Shown here: in pieces, positions 17,255 through 25,214 of the stretch
Position numbering within the stretch: position 1 is the first letter of the stretch
Layout of the letters: each line of letters opens with the position of its first letter
The notes under the pieces: model-generated
Told to the model about the DNA's origin: nothing
What the model saw: the letters and a program-made list of their open reading frames with translations, nothing else
The model's database searches: none
Source of the DNA: DASXRU01 sp034665305
GTDB lineage: Bacteria > Acidobacteriota > Blastocatellia > Pyrinomonadales > Pyrinomonadaceae
Assembly: GCA_034665305.1 (NCBI GenBank)
Contig: JAXDFZ010000025.1
Coordinates: 94,251 to 158,250 of the forward strand
DNA length: 64,000 nucleotides
Direction: 5' to 3'
Program-made: the position numbers and the translations under genes

Positions 17255-17754
17255 GGACTGAAACTCACTCCAGCCACTTCGATCCGGATGTTTGCACGAT
17301 CATCCGTATCGGCAAATCCCTGCAGTCTAACCAGCGCCGGCATGGTCTTATTGGGATCTAATTGCGTGAGTTTTGCGTTGGGCAAGACGACGACGACTCT
17401 CTCTTTGACTGGCTGGTTCTGATGATCAACGACCACGCCCTTGAGTTCGAGGCCGCTAATTGTACGGCCGGTCAAGTTGCGGACTGTGGTTTTGAGGGTC
17501 ATCTCCAAACCACCCATCACGCTCGTGGCCTCGTCTGCCTCAAGTTCATCAAGGACTATTTGGGATTTGTATTTCTCAAACTCCGCGCTGCCTGGCCGCA
17601 ACGCCGCAGCCAATCTCGGCGGCGCGCTGGGCGCCACGCTCTTTCGCATCAAAAGGTAAAACAAGCCGCCAATGACCAGTGCGGCAACGATGGCGACGAC
17701 GATAATTGTCTTTCGCGAAGAATCGCGATCAGGAATTGTTTTTTCAGTCTGCAT
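17251..17754 (-). CDS. Single-pass membrane protein with FxLYD-like domain
   Basis: 167 aa with a charged N-terminus, one membrane helix at about 15-38 and an exported beta-sandwich-like domain. The segment TTVRNLTGRTISGLELKGVVVDHQNQPVKE resembles FxLYD-type domains found in secreted proteins. It ends tail-to-tail with the DUF2891 gene (4-base overlap). No partner is evident and no function can be assigned. Confidence 0.6.
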   Translation of the reverse strand: MQTEKTIPDRDSSRKTIIVVAIVAALVIGGLFYLLMRKSVAPSAPPRLAAALRPGSAEFEKYKSQIVLDELEADEATSVMGGLEMTLKTTVRNLTGRTISGLELKGVVVDHQNQPVKERVVVVLPNAKLTQLDPNKTMPALVRLQGFADTDDRANIRIEVAGVSFSP

Positions 17755-17863
17755 AGTTCCTGGGTCTCAAAAGTCACCGCACCAAACGCTACTGCTCCGC
17801 AAATTCAGATCGATTTAGAACCCGCTTAACATTTTTCGTTCCCGTCCGTGCCCGTAGTTTCGG

Positions 17864-20239
17864 CTAACGGACCCGCAGGCGCAAGTGCGGCGACGCATCC
17901 GCCGCCCGGGAATTGTGCTCGACCAGGGAACCAGTGCCGGTATGTTGCCGGATCGTCCTGGGCCACACGATGCAGAAGCGGCTTCCCTCTTTTGGTTTGC
18001 TTTCGACTGTGATTTCGCCTTCCAGCAGTTCAACCAATTTGCGTGTGATAGCCAGCCCCAGACCGGCGCCGCCGTACGAACGGGTTAACCGGTCATCGAT
18101 TTGCCGGAACTCGTCAAAGATATAATCCAAAGCCTCTCGCGGCATACCGATCCCGGTGTCTTTTATTTCCAGCGTCCAACGGGTGGCTCCCTCAGGGAAC
18201 GCAGTGATGACAACAGATCCCGTCCCAGTAAACTTCAACGCGTTGCCCACGAGGGTGGAAAGAACTTGCGCAAGCTTGCCGCGATCAGTAACAACCTTAT
18301 CCAAATCAGGAGAAACGTCGGCGCGCAACTCGATGCCTTTGTTTGCGGCTTCGCCGCCATACTCATGGATAATGCCCTCGACCACTTCATTCACATCAAC
18401 AAACCCCAGGTGCAGTGCGGCACGGCCGGCCTCCAGGCGCGAGTACTCCAGCAGTTCGTTTACCATTTCCAACAGCGCGCGGGCATTGCGATCCATGCGC
18501 TGGACCGCGTCCTTTTGCAGCATCGCCAATGGCAACTGCGGATCCCGCTCCAGCAATTGGCACAGACCGATGATCACATTCAGCGGCGTCCGCAACTCAT
18601 GCGTCACGTTGGACACAAAAGCCGATTTCAGGCGGTCGTGGTCGCGCAGGCGATCGTAAGCATTAACCAGTTCGTCGCGTTGCTGCACTTCCTTCGTGAT
18701 GTCACGGAATACCGCAACTGCCCCTTCGCCTTTCCCGTCTTCAGCGTTTAAAGGAGCAGCGCTGATCGACAGCACCCGCGGCTCTCCGTCCGGATGCTTC
18801 ATCTTGAACTGTTCACCGTCGATTTGCTGCCGGTGCTCCAGCGCCCGCCAAAACGGGGTTTCTTCGGCAGCCAGCGGCCGGCCATTCATATCTCGCAACG
18901 TTAACTCTTCACAGAATGCATGCGCCCCATCGGGAAACTCGCCCGGCGCGCGGCCAATGATCTTTGCGGCCGCGGGATTGATCTTGTACCTCATCTGCCG
19001 ATCAATGATGATAACGCCCTCGTTCATTTGATTGATCACGCCCTGAAGTTGGACCGCCCGCATTTTCTCCGAGGCGAACGCGGCCGTCGAAAGCTTTTCC
19101 GCGCGGACCCGCTTCGTAACATCCGACAAGACGATGATCAGATCGCCACGCCGTGCATTACTAACGGAGGTGGGCCAGATAGTAACGTCCCAGAATCTTG
19201 CGGTGTCAGCGCCGGCCGGGGTTTCGGAGTTCTCCGGCATTAGTTCCAGCGGCAGACCAAAACTCACGAACGGCTTGCGTGTGCGGCGCACATCCTCGAC
19301 GACGTCGCTTAGCTTCGCCAGTCCGGCCGCCGCTTCGTAAAGACCTCTTCGTCTTAACGTATTTGAATCGCGCCCCACGAAGTGACCGAACGTCGGATTC
19401 AGCTTGCAGACGATCAGGTTCGGATCAACTACTACGACGCCCAATGGCAAACTATCCAGTACTTCTTCAGTGAACCTGCTTTGCTCGCGAAGCTCGCCAA
19501 ACTTCCCTTCCAGTTCCGCAGCCATGGCGTTAAAGTCCGCAGCCAACAAACCCACTTCATCGTCCGTTTCGATCGGCACGCGCTCGTCCAGTTTCCCTGT
19601 CCCCAGGGTGGCGACGGAGGCGGCCAAATGGCGCAGCGGCTTCGTAAAGCGCCCAACCGCCCAAATGCCCAGCAGGATCGTTGAAATCAGAACGAGTGCC
19701 CACGTGGCTGCCAACGCTGCCAACGAATATCCCGAAGTTGCTTTCGCGACTGGAACACCCACCACTACTCTCCAGCCGTACGGCGGCAAAGATTTGACAC
19801 TGGTCACGCGCAGAACGCCATCACGCCAGCGTTGTTTTGCGATGCTGTCGCCGGTCCTCTGTGGACTTGGCAGGATTCCGGCGTGCAACGGATTCCCGAT
19901 GACATTCCCACCAGCGTCAATAACGCCAAGCGTTGTACCCGCGGTATCCGCCACTTGCTCCAACCGCTGAAAGAGATCGAGGGTATCGTTATACGACAAG
20001 CTGCCCGACTGCGAAGCATAGGCGGGATGAGATTCCAGCCAGGCCGCCAGACCGACCGCAGCAGCGTTCGCCTGCGAACCGGCTATCTCACTCGTCCGCT
20101 CATCAAGCGCAGCTCGATAGTAATAGAGCTGCAGCATACTGATGATGAGCAGCGGCAGAGACAGCACCGCCAGCATCAGGAGCATGCGCGAGCGCACTCC
20201 CTGGAAACGCTTTTCGGATTGTGATGTAGCCTTCCTCAC
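17864..20239 (-). CDS. Membrane histidine kinase with sensor, HAMP and two PAS domains
   Basis: A 791-aa sensor kinase. There are two membrane helices (about 19-40 and 172-195) flanking a periplasmic Cache-like region, then HAMP (196-250), PAS domains at about 255-375 and 395-515, and HisKA with phospho-acceptor His547 (NVTHELRTP). The ATPase domain shows N666, DTGIGMP at 694-700 and GGAGLGLA at 723-730. All catalytic motifs are intact. The C-terminal 30 residues are basic. It overlaps the upstream RsbRD-like gene by four bases (ATGA) and is the last gene of a three-gene operon with a CheY-like regulator. Confidence 0.9.
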   Translation of the reverse strand: MRKATSQSEKRFQGVRSRMLLMLAVLSLPLLIISMLQLYYYRAALDERTSEIAGSQANAAAVGLAAWLESHPAYASQSGSLSYNDTLDLFQRLEQVADTAGTTLGVIDAGGNVIGNPLHAGILPSPQRTGDSIAKQRWRDGVLRVTSVKSLPPYGWRVVVGVPVAKATSGYSLAALAATWALVLISTILLGIWAVGRFTKPLRHLAASVATLGTGKLDERVPIETDDEVGLLAADFNAMAAELEGKFGELREQSRFTEEVLDSLPLGVVVVDPNLIVCKLNPTFGHFVGRDSNTLRRRGLYEAAAGLAKLSDVVEDVRRTRKPFVSFGLPLELMPENSETPAGADTARFWDVTIWPTSVSNARRGDLIIVLSDVTKRVRAEKLSTAAFASEKMRAVQLQGVINQMNEGVIIIDRQMRYKINPAAAKIIGRAPGEFPDGAHAFCEELTLRDMNGRPLAAEETPFWRALEHRQQIDGEQFKMKHPDGEPRVLSISAAPLNAEDGKGEGAVAVFRDITKEVQQRDELVNAYDRLRDHDRLKSAFVSNVTHELRTPLNVIIGLCQLLERDPQLPLAMLQKDAVQRMDRNARALLEMVNELLEYSRLEAGRAALHLGFVDVNEVVEGIIHEYGGEAANKGIELRADVSPDLDKVVTDRGKLAQVLSTLVGNALKFTGTGSVVITAFPEGATRWTLEIKDTGIGMPREALDYIFDEFRQIDDRLTRSYGGAGLGLAITRKLVELLEGEITVESKPKEGSRFCIVWPRTIRQHTGTGSLVEHNSRAADASPHLRLRVR

Positions 20240-20751
20240 TCGTCAGGTTCTCCTAAAAATGCCTTGCGGCGGCGAGGGGGCGGCCAGACTGAACTACGTG
20301 TCTCAACCCGCGGTCGCAAACTTGCGGCATAGACCAGCAATGCTTGTCCAATCAACTCATCAACAAAATGGTTTACCCGCCGCAAGGAAAGTCGCAGCCC
20401 GCCGAGATGTCCATCCAGCGCCTGTGAACCTTCCTGCCACAAGTAGTCGTTCAAGACCCGCCGCAGGATCGACAGCTCACGGACCACTTCATCGATCAGC
20501 AAACCTTGTTGGAAACGCTCTTGCGCGTATGAGCGAAGCCGGTTCGCACTGTCGCTAATCTCGCCATCGCTCGCCGAGCCATCCAGTAACACGGCCAGGC
20601 TGTCCAAACACTCGGGCAGGAAGCCCACCAGTTGCTCGTAGGATAAAGCGCTGGCCAGCGTGGTCCGTCGCTCGGAGTAAATATCGTCCACCCACGAACC
20701 GATAATTGCACTTTCATGTTGTCGCATTAAGGTCGAAAATTTGTCGGGCAT
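20236..20751 (-). CDS. RsbRD N-terminal-like sensor domain protein
   Basis: A 171-aa all-helical protein that I place, with moderate confidence, in the RsbRD_N family (globin-like sensor domain of RsbT co-antagonists). Visible features are HESAIIGSWVDDIYSERR at the N-terminus, the central LRSYAQERFQQGLLIDEVVREL and a C-terminal helix DELIGQALLVYAASL. The STAS domain of full RsbR proteins is missing, so it is a stand-alone sensor module. It lies 6 bases after the response regulator and overlaps the kinase gene, implying joint signalling. Confidence 0.72.
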   Translation of the reverse strand: MPDKFSTLMRQHESAIIGSWVDDIYSERRTTLASALSYEQLVGFLPECLDSLAVLLDGSASDGEISDSANRLRSYAQERFQQGLLIDEVVRELSILRRVLNDYLWQEGSQALDGHLGGLRLSLRRVNHFVDELIGQALLVYAASLRPRVETRSSVWPPPRRRKAFLGEPDE

Positions 20752-20757
20752 TTTCGC

Positions 20758-21186
20758 TTACTTGCTGCCGCCTGCCGGCAACAATCCTTTCAACAGTGCA
20801 TCGAGTTCATCAAAGTCGATCGGCTTCGTAACGTAGTCATTACAACCTGCCGCCAGCGCCTCAGCATGAAAGTCCGTTGTGTCATGAGCTGAAACGGCGA
20901 CGATGGGAATGCTCCGCAGTTCATCATGCTGCCGCATCCGCCGCGTGGCAGCCAAGCCGTCCACGCGCGGTAAACTGAGATCCATCAAAATTATTTCCGG
21001 CAATTCGCGCAGGGCCACATCGATGGCTTCCTCGCCGTTCGTCGCTTCAATCACGTTGTAACCGCTCATCTCAAGCAGCCGTCGCATCATGAAGCGATTG
21101 TCTTCAAAGTCTTCAACCACCATCACGGTTTGCTTACGAGGATCCGCTGCCACTGGGTCTCCCATCATGTTCATCGCTGTTGTCAC
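20758..21186 (-). CDS. CheY-like single-domain response regulator
   Basis: A 142-aa receiver domain with no output domain. Acidic residues lie in VVEDFEDN, the phospho-acceptor is Asp69 (ILMDLSLP), the switch Ser is in IVAVSAHD and the Lys in YVTKPID. About 18 residues precede the domain, with several possible ATG starts (residues 1, 5, 7, 8). First gene of the operon with the RsbRD-like protein and the multi-PAS kinase, and probably the kinase's partner, since the kinase itself lacks a receiver. Confidence 0.9.
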   Translation of the reverse strand: MTTAMNMMGDPVAADPRKQTVMVVEDFEDNRFMMRRLLEMSGYNVIEATNGEEAIDVALRELPEIILMDLSLPRVDGLAATRRMRQHDELRSIPIVAVSAHDTTDFHAEALAAGCNDYVTKPIDFDELDALLKGLLPAGGSK

Positions 21187-21362
21187 AAGGTCGCCGCACC
21201 GGACTGCATGCCTAGCGTACGCTTTGTAAGTCTGTTAAGATACCGCATCGAAAGCCGACACACGCAAGTAGTTGTTTTGGGTTTAATTCGTACACGCGCA
21301 CTGGCAGACCTCGCCATGGCGCGTGTCGTTGCCGGAAAGAACCGTCACGAGCCAAGGGCAAT

Positions 21363-22058
21363 ATGAAGCCGCTATTATTGGACAATCAGGACACTACGAC
21401 TCTCGCAGAGCTGGGGCGGGCATCGCTGCAAATTGTCCACGACCTCAAGAATCAGATAAATGGCCTCAAACTTTATGCCACGTTTCTCCGCCGCCGAATG
21501 GAGCGGAGCGAGCGCCCTCTCGACGAACAGGAAACCGTAACAAAACTCATTTCCGGACTCGACCGCGCGGCCGCTGACATGACGACCCTGGTCCGATTGG
21601 GTCGTCCGATTCAGCTGCGACCATCGCGCGTCGATCTGTCCCGGGTAATTTCAGAAGCATTGAAAAGTTCGACTGAATCCGAACCGCTCGAAGCTGAGTT
21701 TACTAACGAGGCGAACTCCGAGTCATTCGCGGGCGAATTCGATGTTCAGGCACTGACTGAAGCAATAAAGGCGATAACCGAAGGCGCCAACGGCCTGGTC
21801 CGAAGCCCTGATCAGGGTTTGTCGATTCATGTAATGCGAAAGGGCGCCGGCGAAGACGCGGCCGCTACCATCGAATGGCGCGGAGTGACGATTGACGATG
21901 GGGCGGATCCGTTTCATTCACTGAATGGCAGTGTCGGTATTCGCCTGGCCCTGGCCGCCAAAATAATCGAAGCCCATGGCGGCTCCACTGAGCAGGAGTC
22001 GGATCGTCTGCGAGTGCGCCTGCGCCTTCACGCTAATGGCGCCGCTGCCACGCCATAG
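21363..22058 (+). CDS. Degenerate histidine kinase-like protein
   Basis: 231 aa. The N-terminus has a dimerisation and phospho-acceptor pattern (IVHDLKNQINGLKL, His26) like HisKA. The C-terminal part keeps the fold outline of an ATPase domain ending in GIRLALAAKIIEAHGG, but the N-box asparagine pattern, the DxGxG box and the GxGLGL motif are lost or altered. It has no membrane segment. A ribosome site, AAGGGCAAT, precedes the ATG. It lies 36 bases before an NtrC-type regulator, which it may control as a phosphotransfer protein or phosphatase rather than as an autokinase. Confidence 0.75.
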   Translation: MKPLLLDNQDTTTLAELGRASLQIVHDLKNQINGLKLYATFLRRRMERSERPLDEQETVTKLISGLDRAAADMTTLVRLGRPIQLRPSRVDLSRVISEALKSSTESEPLEAEFTNEANSESFAGEFDVQALTEAIKAITEGANGLVRSPDQGLSIHVMRKGAGEDAAATIEWRGVTIDDGADPFHSLNGSVGIRLALAAKIIEAHGGSTEQESDRLRVRLRLHANGAAATP

Positions 22059-22094
22059 CCAAAACTCTTAACGTGCAAAGGGGATCATCCATAA

Positions 22095-23483
22095 GTGGGA
22101 AATAAAGACATACGCATTCTGGTCGTCGACGACGAACCAATGATGGCCGACTCGCTCAAGCAAAACTTGACCGAGGAAGGTTACACGGTAGACACGTCTT
22201 CAACGGGCACTGAGGCTATCGAGCTTTTCGATCGCGGCGCTCACCATCTGGCGATCTGCGATCTGCAACTTCCCGACATGGATGGCCTTGACGTGATGCG
22301 CCACATGAAGGATGCGCGCCCGGCGACTGAAGTGATCGTAGTCACCGGATATGGCACCGTGGCCAAAGCCGTCGAAGCAATCCGCGCCGGCGCATTTTAC
22401 TTCGTCGAAAAGCCTTTCGACTTTGAAGAGATGCTGCCGCTCGTTAGGCGCGCCCTTGAACGTCGCGAGTTAATGGCCGAAACGGCGAACATGCGACGGC
22501 AGATGTCGACGCGCGCTGAATACTTCAACATCATCGGTGCGTCCAAGCAGATGCAACAGATTTACGAAACGATCGAATCGGTGGCCAAATCGGATGCCAA
22601 CGTTTTGATCGTCGGCGAATCCGGCACCGGCAAAGAACTAATCGCCAACGCTATTCACTACAATTCCCTGCGCTCCAAAAAACCGTTTATCAAAGTTAAC
22701 TGCGCCGCGTTGCCAAAAGAGTTAATCGAATCGGAACTATTCGGCCATACCAAAGGGGCCTTCACCGGCGCACACGCCGACAAAGAAGGATTGGTGCAGC
22801 ACGCGGCCGGTGGTTCGCTGATGCTGGACGAAATCGCGGAGATGCCAGTGGAGTTGCAGCCTAAACTTTTGCGCGTGTTGCAGGAACGCAGCTATCGCAA
22901 AATCGGATCGGAAAAAACCTATGCAGTGGACTTTCGCTTAATCACCTCGACCAACCGTATGCCGGCGGACGCGATCCGCGACGGCCTGTTGCGCGATGAT
23001 TTGTTCTACCGCATTTCGACGATCACGATTCACGTGCCGCCGCTGCGCGAGCGGACCGATGACATTCAACTCCTGACCGATCATTTTTTGAAGATGTATT
23101 CCGAAAAGTACGAGCGCCCAATCACCGGCGTCTCGCAGGCGGCTTACCAGCGCCTCTTCGGTCATGCCTGGCCGGGTAATGTGCGTGAGCTGCAAAACGT
23201 GCTGGAACGTGCAGTTTTGCTGGCAAAGGGAAACAAAATCGAGCCGGTCGATTTGCCGTTTGATAACGGCACAGCGCCCGAGGGAGTGCCCGGCGGAAGT
23301 GCCTGGGACGTGCCACCGAACATGACGCTCGAAGATATTGAGAAGCTGGTGATTGAAAAGACTCTGCAGCGGACCGGCGGCAACAAGCAGGCAGCGGCAA
23401 ACCTGCTGGGCATTTATCGCCCGCGCCTCTACAGCAAAATCAGAAAATACAACATCGACGTTCCGGCGCTGGTGTCGGCCTAG
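22095..23483 (+). CDS. NtrC-family sigma-54-dependent response regulator
   Basis: 462 aa starting with GTG after AAGGGGATC. The receiver domain has phospho-acceptor Asp56 (LAICDLQLP), and the AAA+ domain has Walker A GESGTGKE, the canonical GAFTGA loop and arginine-finger region. A C-terminal Fis-type helix-turn-helix (NKQAAANLLGIYRPRLYSKI) is present. It pairs with the degenerate kinase just upstream. Its targets are unknown. The stop codon directly abuts a REP-like palindrome. Confidence 0.93.
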   Translation: MGNKDIRILVVDDEPMMADSLKQNLTEEGYTVDTSSTGTEAIELFDRGAHHLAICDLQLPDMDGLDVMRHMKDARPATEVIVVTGYGTVAKAVEAIRAGAFYFVEKPFDFEEMLPLVRRALERRELMAETANMRRQMSTRAEYFNIIGASKQMQQIYETIESVAKSDANVLIVGESGTGKELIANAIHYNSLRSKKPFIKVNCAALPKELIESELFGHTKGAFTGAHADKEGLVQHAAGGSLMLDEIAEMPVELQPKLLRVLQERSYRKIGSEKTYAVDFRLITSTNRMPADAIRDGLLRDDLFYRISTITIHVPPLRERTDDIQLLTDHFLKMYSEKYERPITGVSQAAYQRLFGHAWPGNVRELQNVLERAVLLAKGNKIEPVDLPFDNGTAPEGVPGGSAWDVPPNMTLEDIEKLVIEKTLQRTGGNKQAAANLLGIYRPRLYSKIRKYNIDVPALVSA

Positions 23484-23565
23484 TAGGACAGGCATTCCTG
23501 CCTGTCCATTCTTTCGGTCAGAACTTGTTTTAGATCAATGGGACAGGCAGGAATGCCTGTCCTAC
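23483..23565. repeat. REP-like inverted repeat, family A, copy 1
   Basis: Two 25-base arms (23483-23507 and 23541-23565) are exact reverse complements with a 33-base spacer. Each arm starts or ends with GTAGGACAGGCATTCC and is itself a hairpin (GGACAGGCA / TGCCTGTCC, loop TTCC). It fills the space between two convergent genes and could act as a bidirectional terminator. Further copies lie at 46498-46647 and 61000-61061. Confidence 0.9.
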
Positions 23566-23570
23566 TTTTA

Positions 23571-24998
23571 TTACGGGTTGATGATGCTGAAGAGTTTCTC
23601 CGCGAGGTCGACGTCGATGGCTTTGAGGATGTTGTATTGGACCAGGGCTGAGTCGCGATCTCCTAACGCCAGATATCCCAGGGCCATGTTGTAGTACGCG
23701 GTTCCAAAATCCGGCTTCAGACGAGTTGCTTGCTTGAATGCTTCGATGCTCTCGTCCAGCTTATTCAGTTTCAAATAAGCCTCACCCAGGTAGTTGCTCG
23801 CTTTCGCTTCACCCGGTTTCAACATTCGCAACTGGTCGAAGGCGGCCGCCGCTTCCTTGAACTTATTCGCACGATAATATGCGAGGCCCAGCCTTTCATA
23901 AGCTCCCGCATGATCGGGGCTGAGATTGATGGCCTTGCGATAGGAAATGATTTCCTCTTCCGGTTTGTTCCACTTTCCGTACGTGACTCCCATCGCAAAC
24001 TGTACGTCAGCATTGTAAGGATCCAATCGCAACGCCTGCTTGTAAGAATTGATCGCATCCTGAAACTGTCCCAGGCGCGAGTACGCATGGCCCATGTTTA
24101 CGTAGGGCTCCGGCCAATCCGGCTTTAACCGAATCACCTGGCGCGAGGCTTTCAACGCTTCGTTGTGCCGGCCCAACATGCCATTGCAGTAACTCATCTG
24201 GTACCAGGCTTCGGCGTAATCGGGATCCGTATCGACTGCCTTCTCAAACAGGGGCAACGCGCGGGCCCAATCGTCATGCGAGAGAAACCCCAGGCCCTGC
24301 CCGTAAGAATGTTCGGCGGACGCGCGCTTGTTTCGGCGAGAGGAAACAACCAGATCGGAAAACGAAGTGAGCGGACCAGCCTGCAGTTGGGCCACACGCT
24401 CTGATGGCACGGCGAAATTCAAACTCTGGCCGTCAGTCAATTGCAGCGTGGCCACGCCCACAAGTTGTCCCGACATGTTGACCACCGGACTACCGCTCGA
24501 TCCCGGTGAGATCGGCGCGGTGATTTGAATGATGCGGCCATAATTCGAAATGTCGCGCACCGCTGAGACAATTCCGTTTGAGACGCTGCCTTCAAAACCG
24601 AACGGATTACCGATTACCACAATGCTTTCGCCCTCCTGTGGCGAAGTCCGGACCACGGAAAGCGGGCTGACCAGCGAGGCAGGCACGTCAACCTGCAGCA
24701 GCGCGATGTCGCCCTCGCCGTCAATCGCCAACACGCCCTTCACCGGATAAGTGTTGCCGTTGCTTAGATGAATCTCGGCCTTGAACGCCCCGTCGATCAC
24801 GTGTCGATTTGTGATCACCCGATTGTTAGCGATGAAAAACCCGCTGCCCCTCGTGAGCTTGTCCCCCCTGGCATTGAAGGTTTCGATCGCAACTGCGGAA
24901 GGTTTGATGCGGCGGACAAGATCCGGCAATTGCTCCTGGGCGGACAGACCCGGAGTTAGCAAAAGGACCAGACAAAAAGAGAGCCAGATAAATCTCAT
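23571..24998 (-). CDS. Secreted HtrA-like serine protease with TPR domain
   Basis: 475 aa with a signal peptide (about 1-20). The trypsin-like domain carries His66 (TNRHVI), Asp97 (GDIALLQ) and Ser168 in PGSSGSPV, a complete triad. Instead of the PDZ domains of DegP, the C-terminal half (about 230-475) consists of six to seven tetratricopeptide repeats such as PEPYVNMGHAYSRLGQFQDAINSYKQAL. Probably periplasmic, with the TPRs replacing PDZ in substrate or partner binding. A MITE-like element separates it from proS. Confidence 0.9.
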   Translation of the reverse strand: MRFIWLSFCLVLLLTPGLSAQEQLPDLVRRIKPSAVAIETFNARGDKLTRGSGFFIANNRVITNRHVIDGAFKAEIHLSNGNTYPVKGVLAIDGEGDIALLQVDVPASLVSPLSVVRTSPQEGESIVVIGNPFGFEGSVSNGIVSAVRDISNYGRIIQITAPISPGSSGSPVVNMSGQLVGVATLQLTDGQSLNFAVPSERVAQLQAGPLTSFSDLVVSSRRNKRASAEHSYGQGLGFLSHDDWARALPLFEKAVDTDPDYAEAWYQMSYCNGMLGRHNEALKASRQVIRLKPDWPEPYVNMGHAYSRLGQFQDAINSYKQALRLDPYNADVQFAMGVTYGKWNKPEEEIISYRKAINLSPDHAGAYERLGLAYYRANKFKEAAAAFDQLRMLKPGEAKASNYLGEAYLKLNKLDESIEAFKQATRLKPDFGTAYYNMALGYLALGDRDSALVQYNILKAIDVDLAEKLFSIINP

Positions 24999-25021
24999 GG
25001 GTCGGATATTTTAACGCCGCC

Positions 25022-25187
25022 AATCAACCCTTCTCATTAGCACCGCACTTCAGTGCGGTGATCAATCGGCGATTTTTGCCGGTAACCGTTTTAACGGTTT
25101 TGATGGAAACCGTTGAAACGGTTTGATGATCCTAACGGTAACGTTTCCCCACCTGACTGAAGTCAGGTGCTAATGAGATGGTTGATT
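25022..25187. mobile_element. MITE-like element with 22-23 bp terminal inverted repeats
   Basis: A 166-base non-coding element. The left end AATCAACCCTTCTCATTAGC... (25022-25044) and right end (25166-25187) are inverted repeats with one indel and one mismatch. The interior holds smaller palindromes: GCACTTCAGTGC, AACCGTTTTAACGGTT, AACCGTTGAAACGGTT and CCTGACTGAAGTCAGG. No transposase gene is present and I see no target-site duplication. Confidence 0.6.
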
Positions 25188-25214
25188 ACCTTGCAGTCAT
25201 CGCCGCGGTTAGCA

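Noticed and set aside
17362..17829. 155-aa plus-strand open frame opposite the FxLYD-like gene
   Set aside because: The minus-strand frame has a membrane helix and domain pattern; the plus-strand one has none and lacks a ribosome site.
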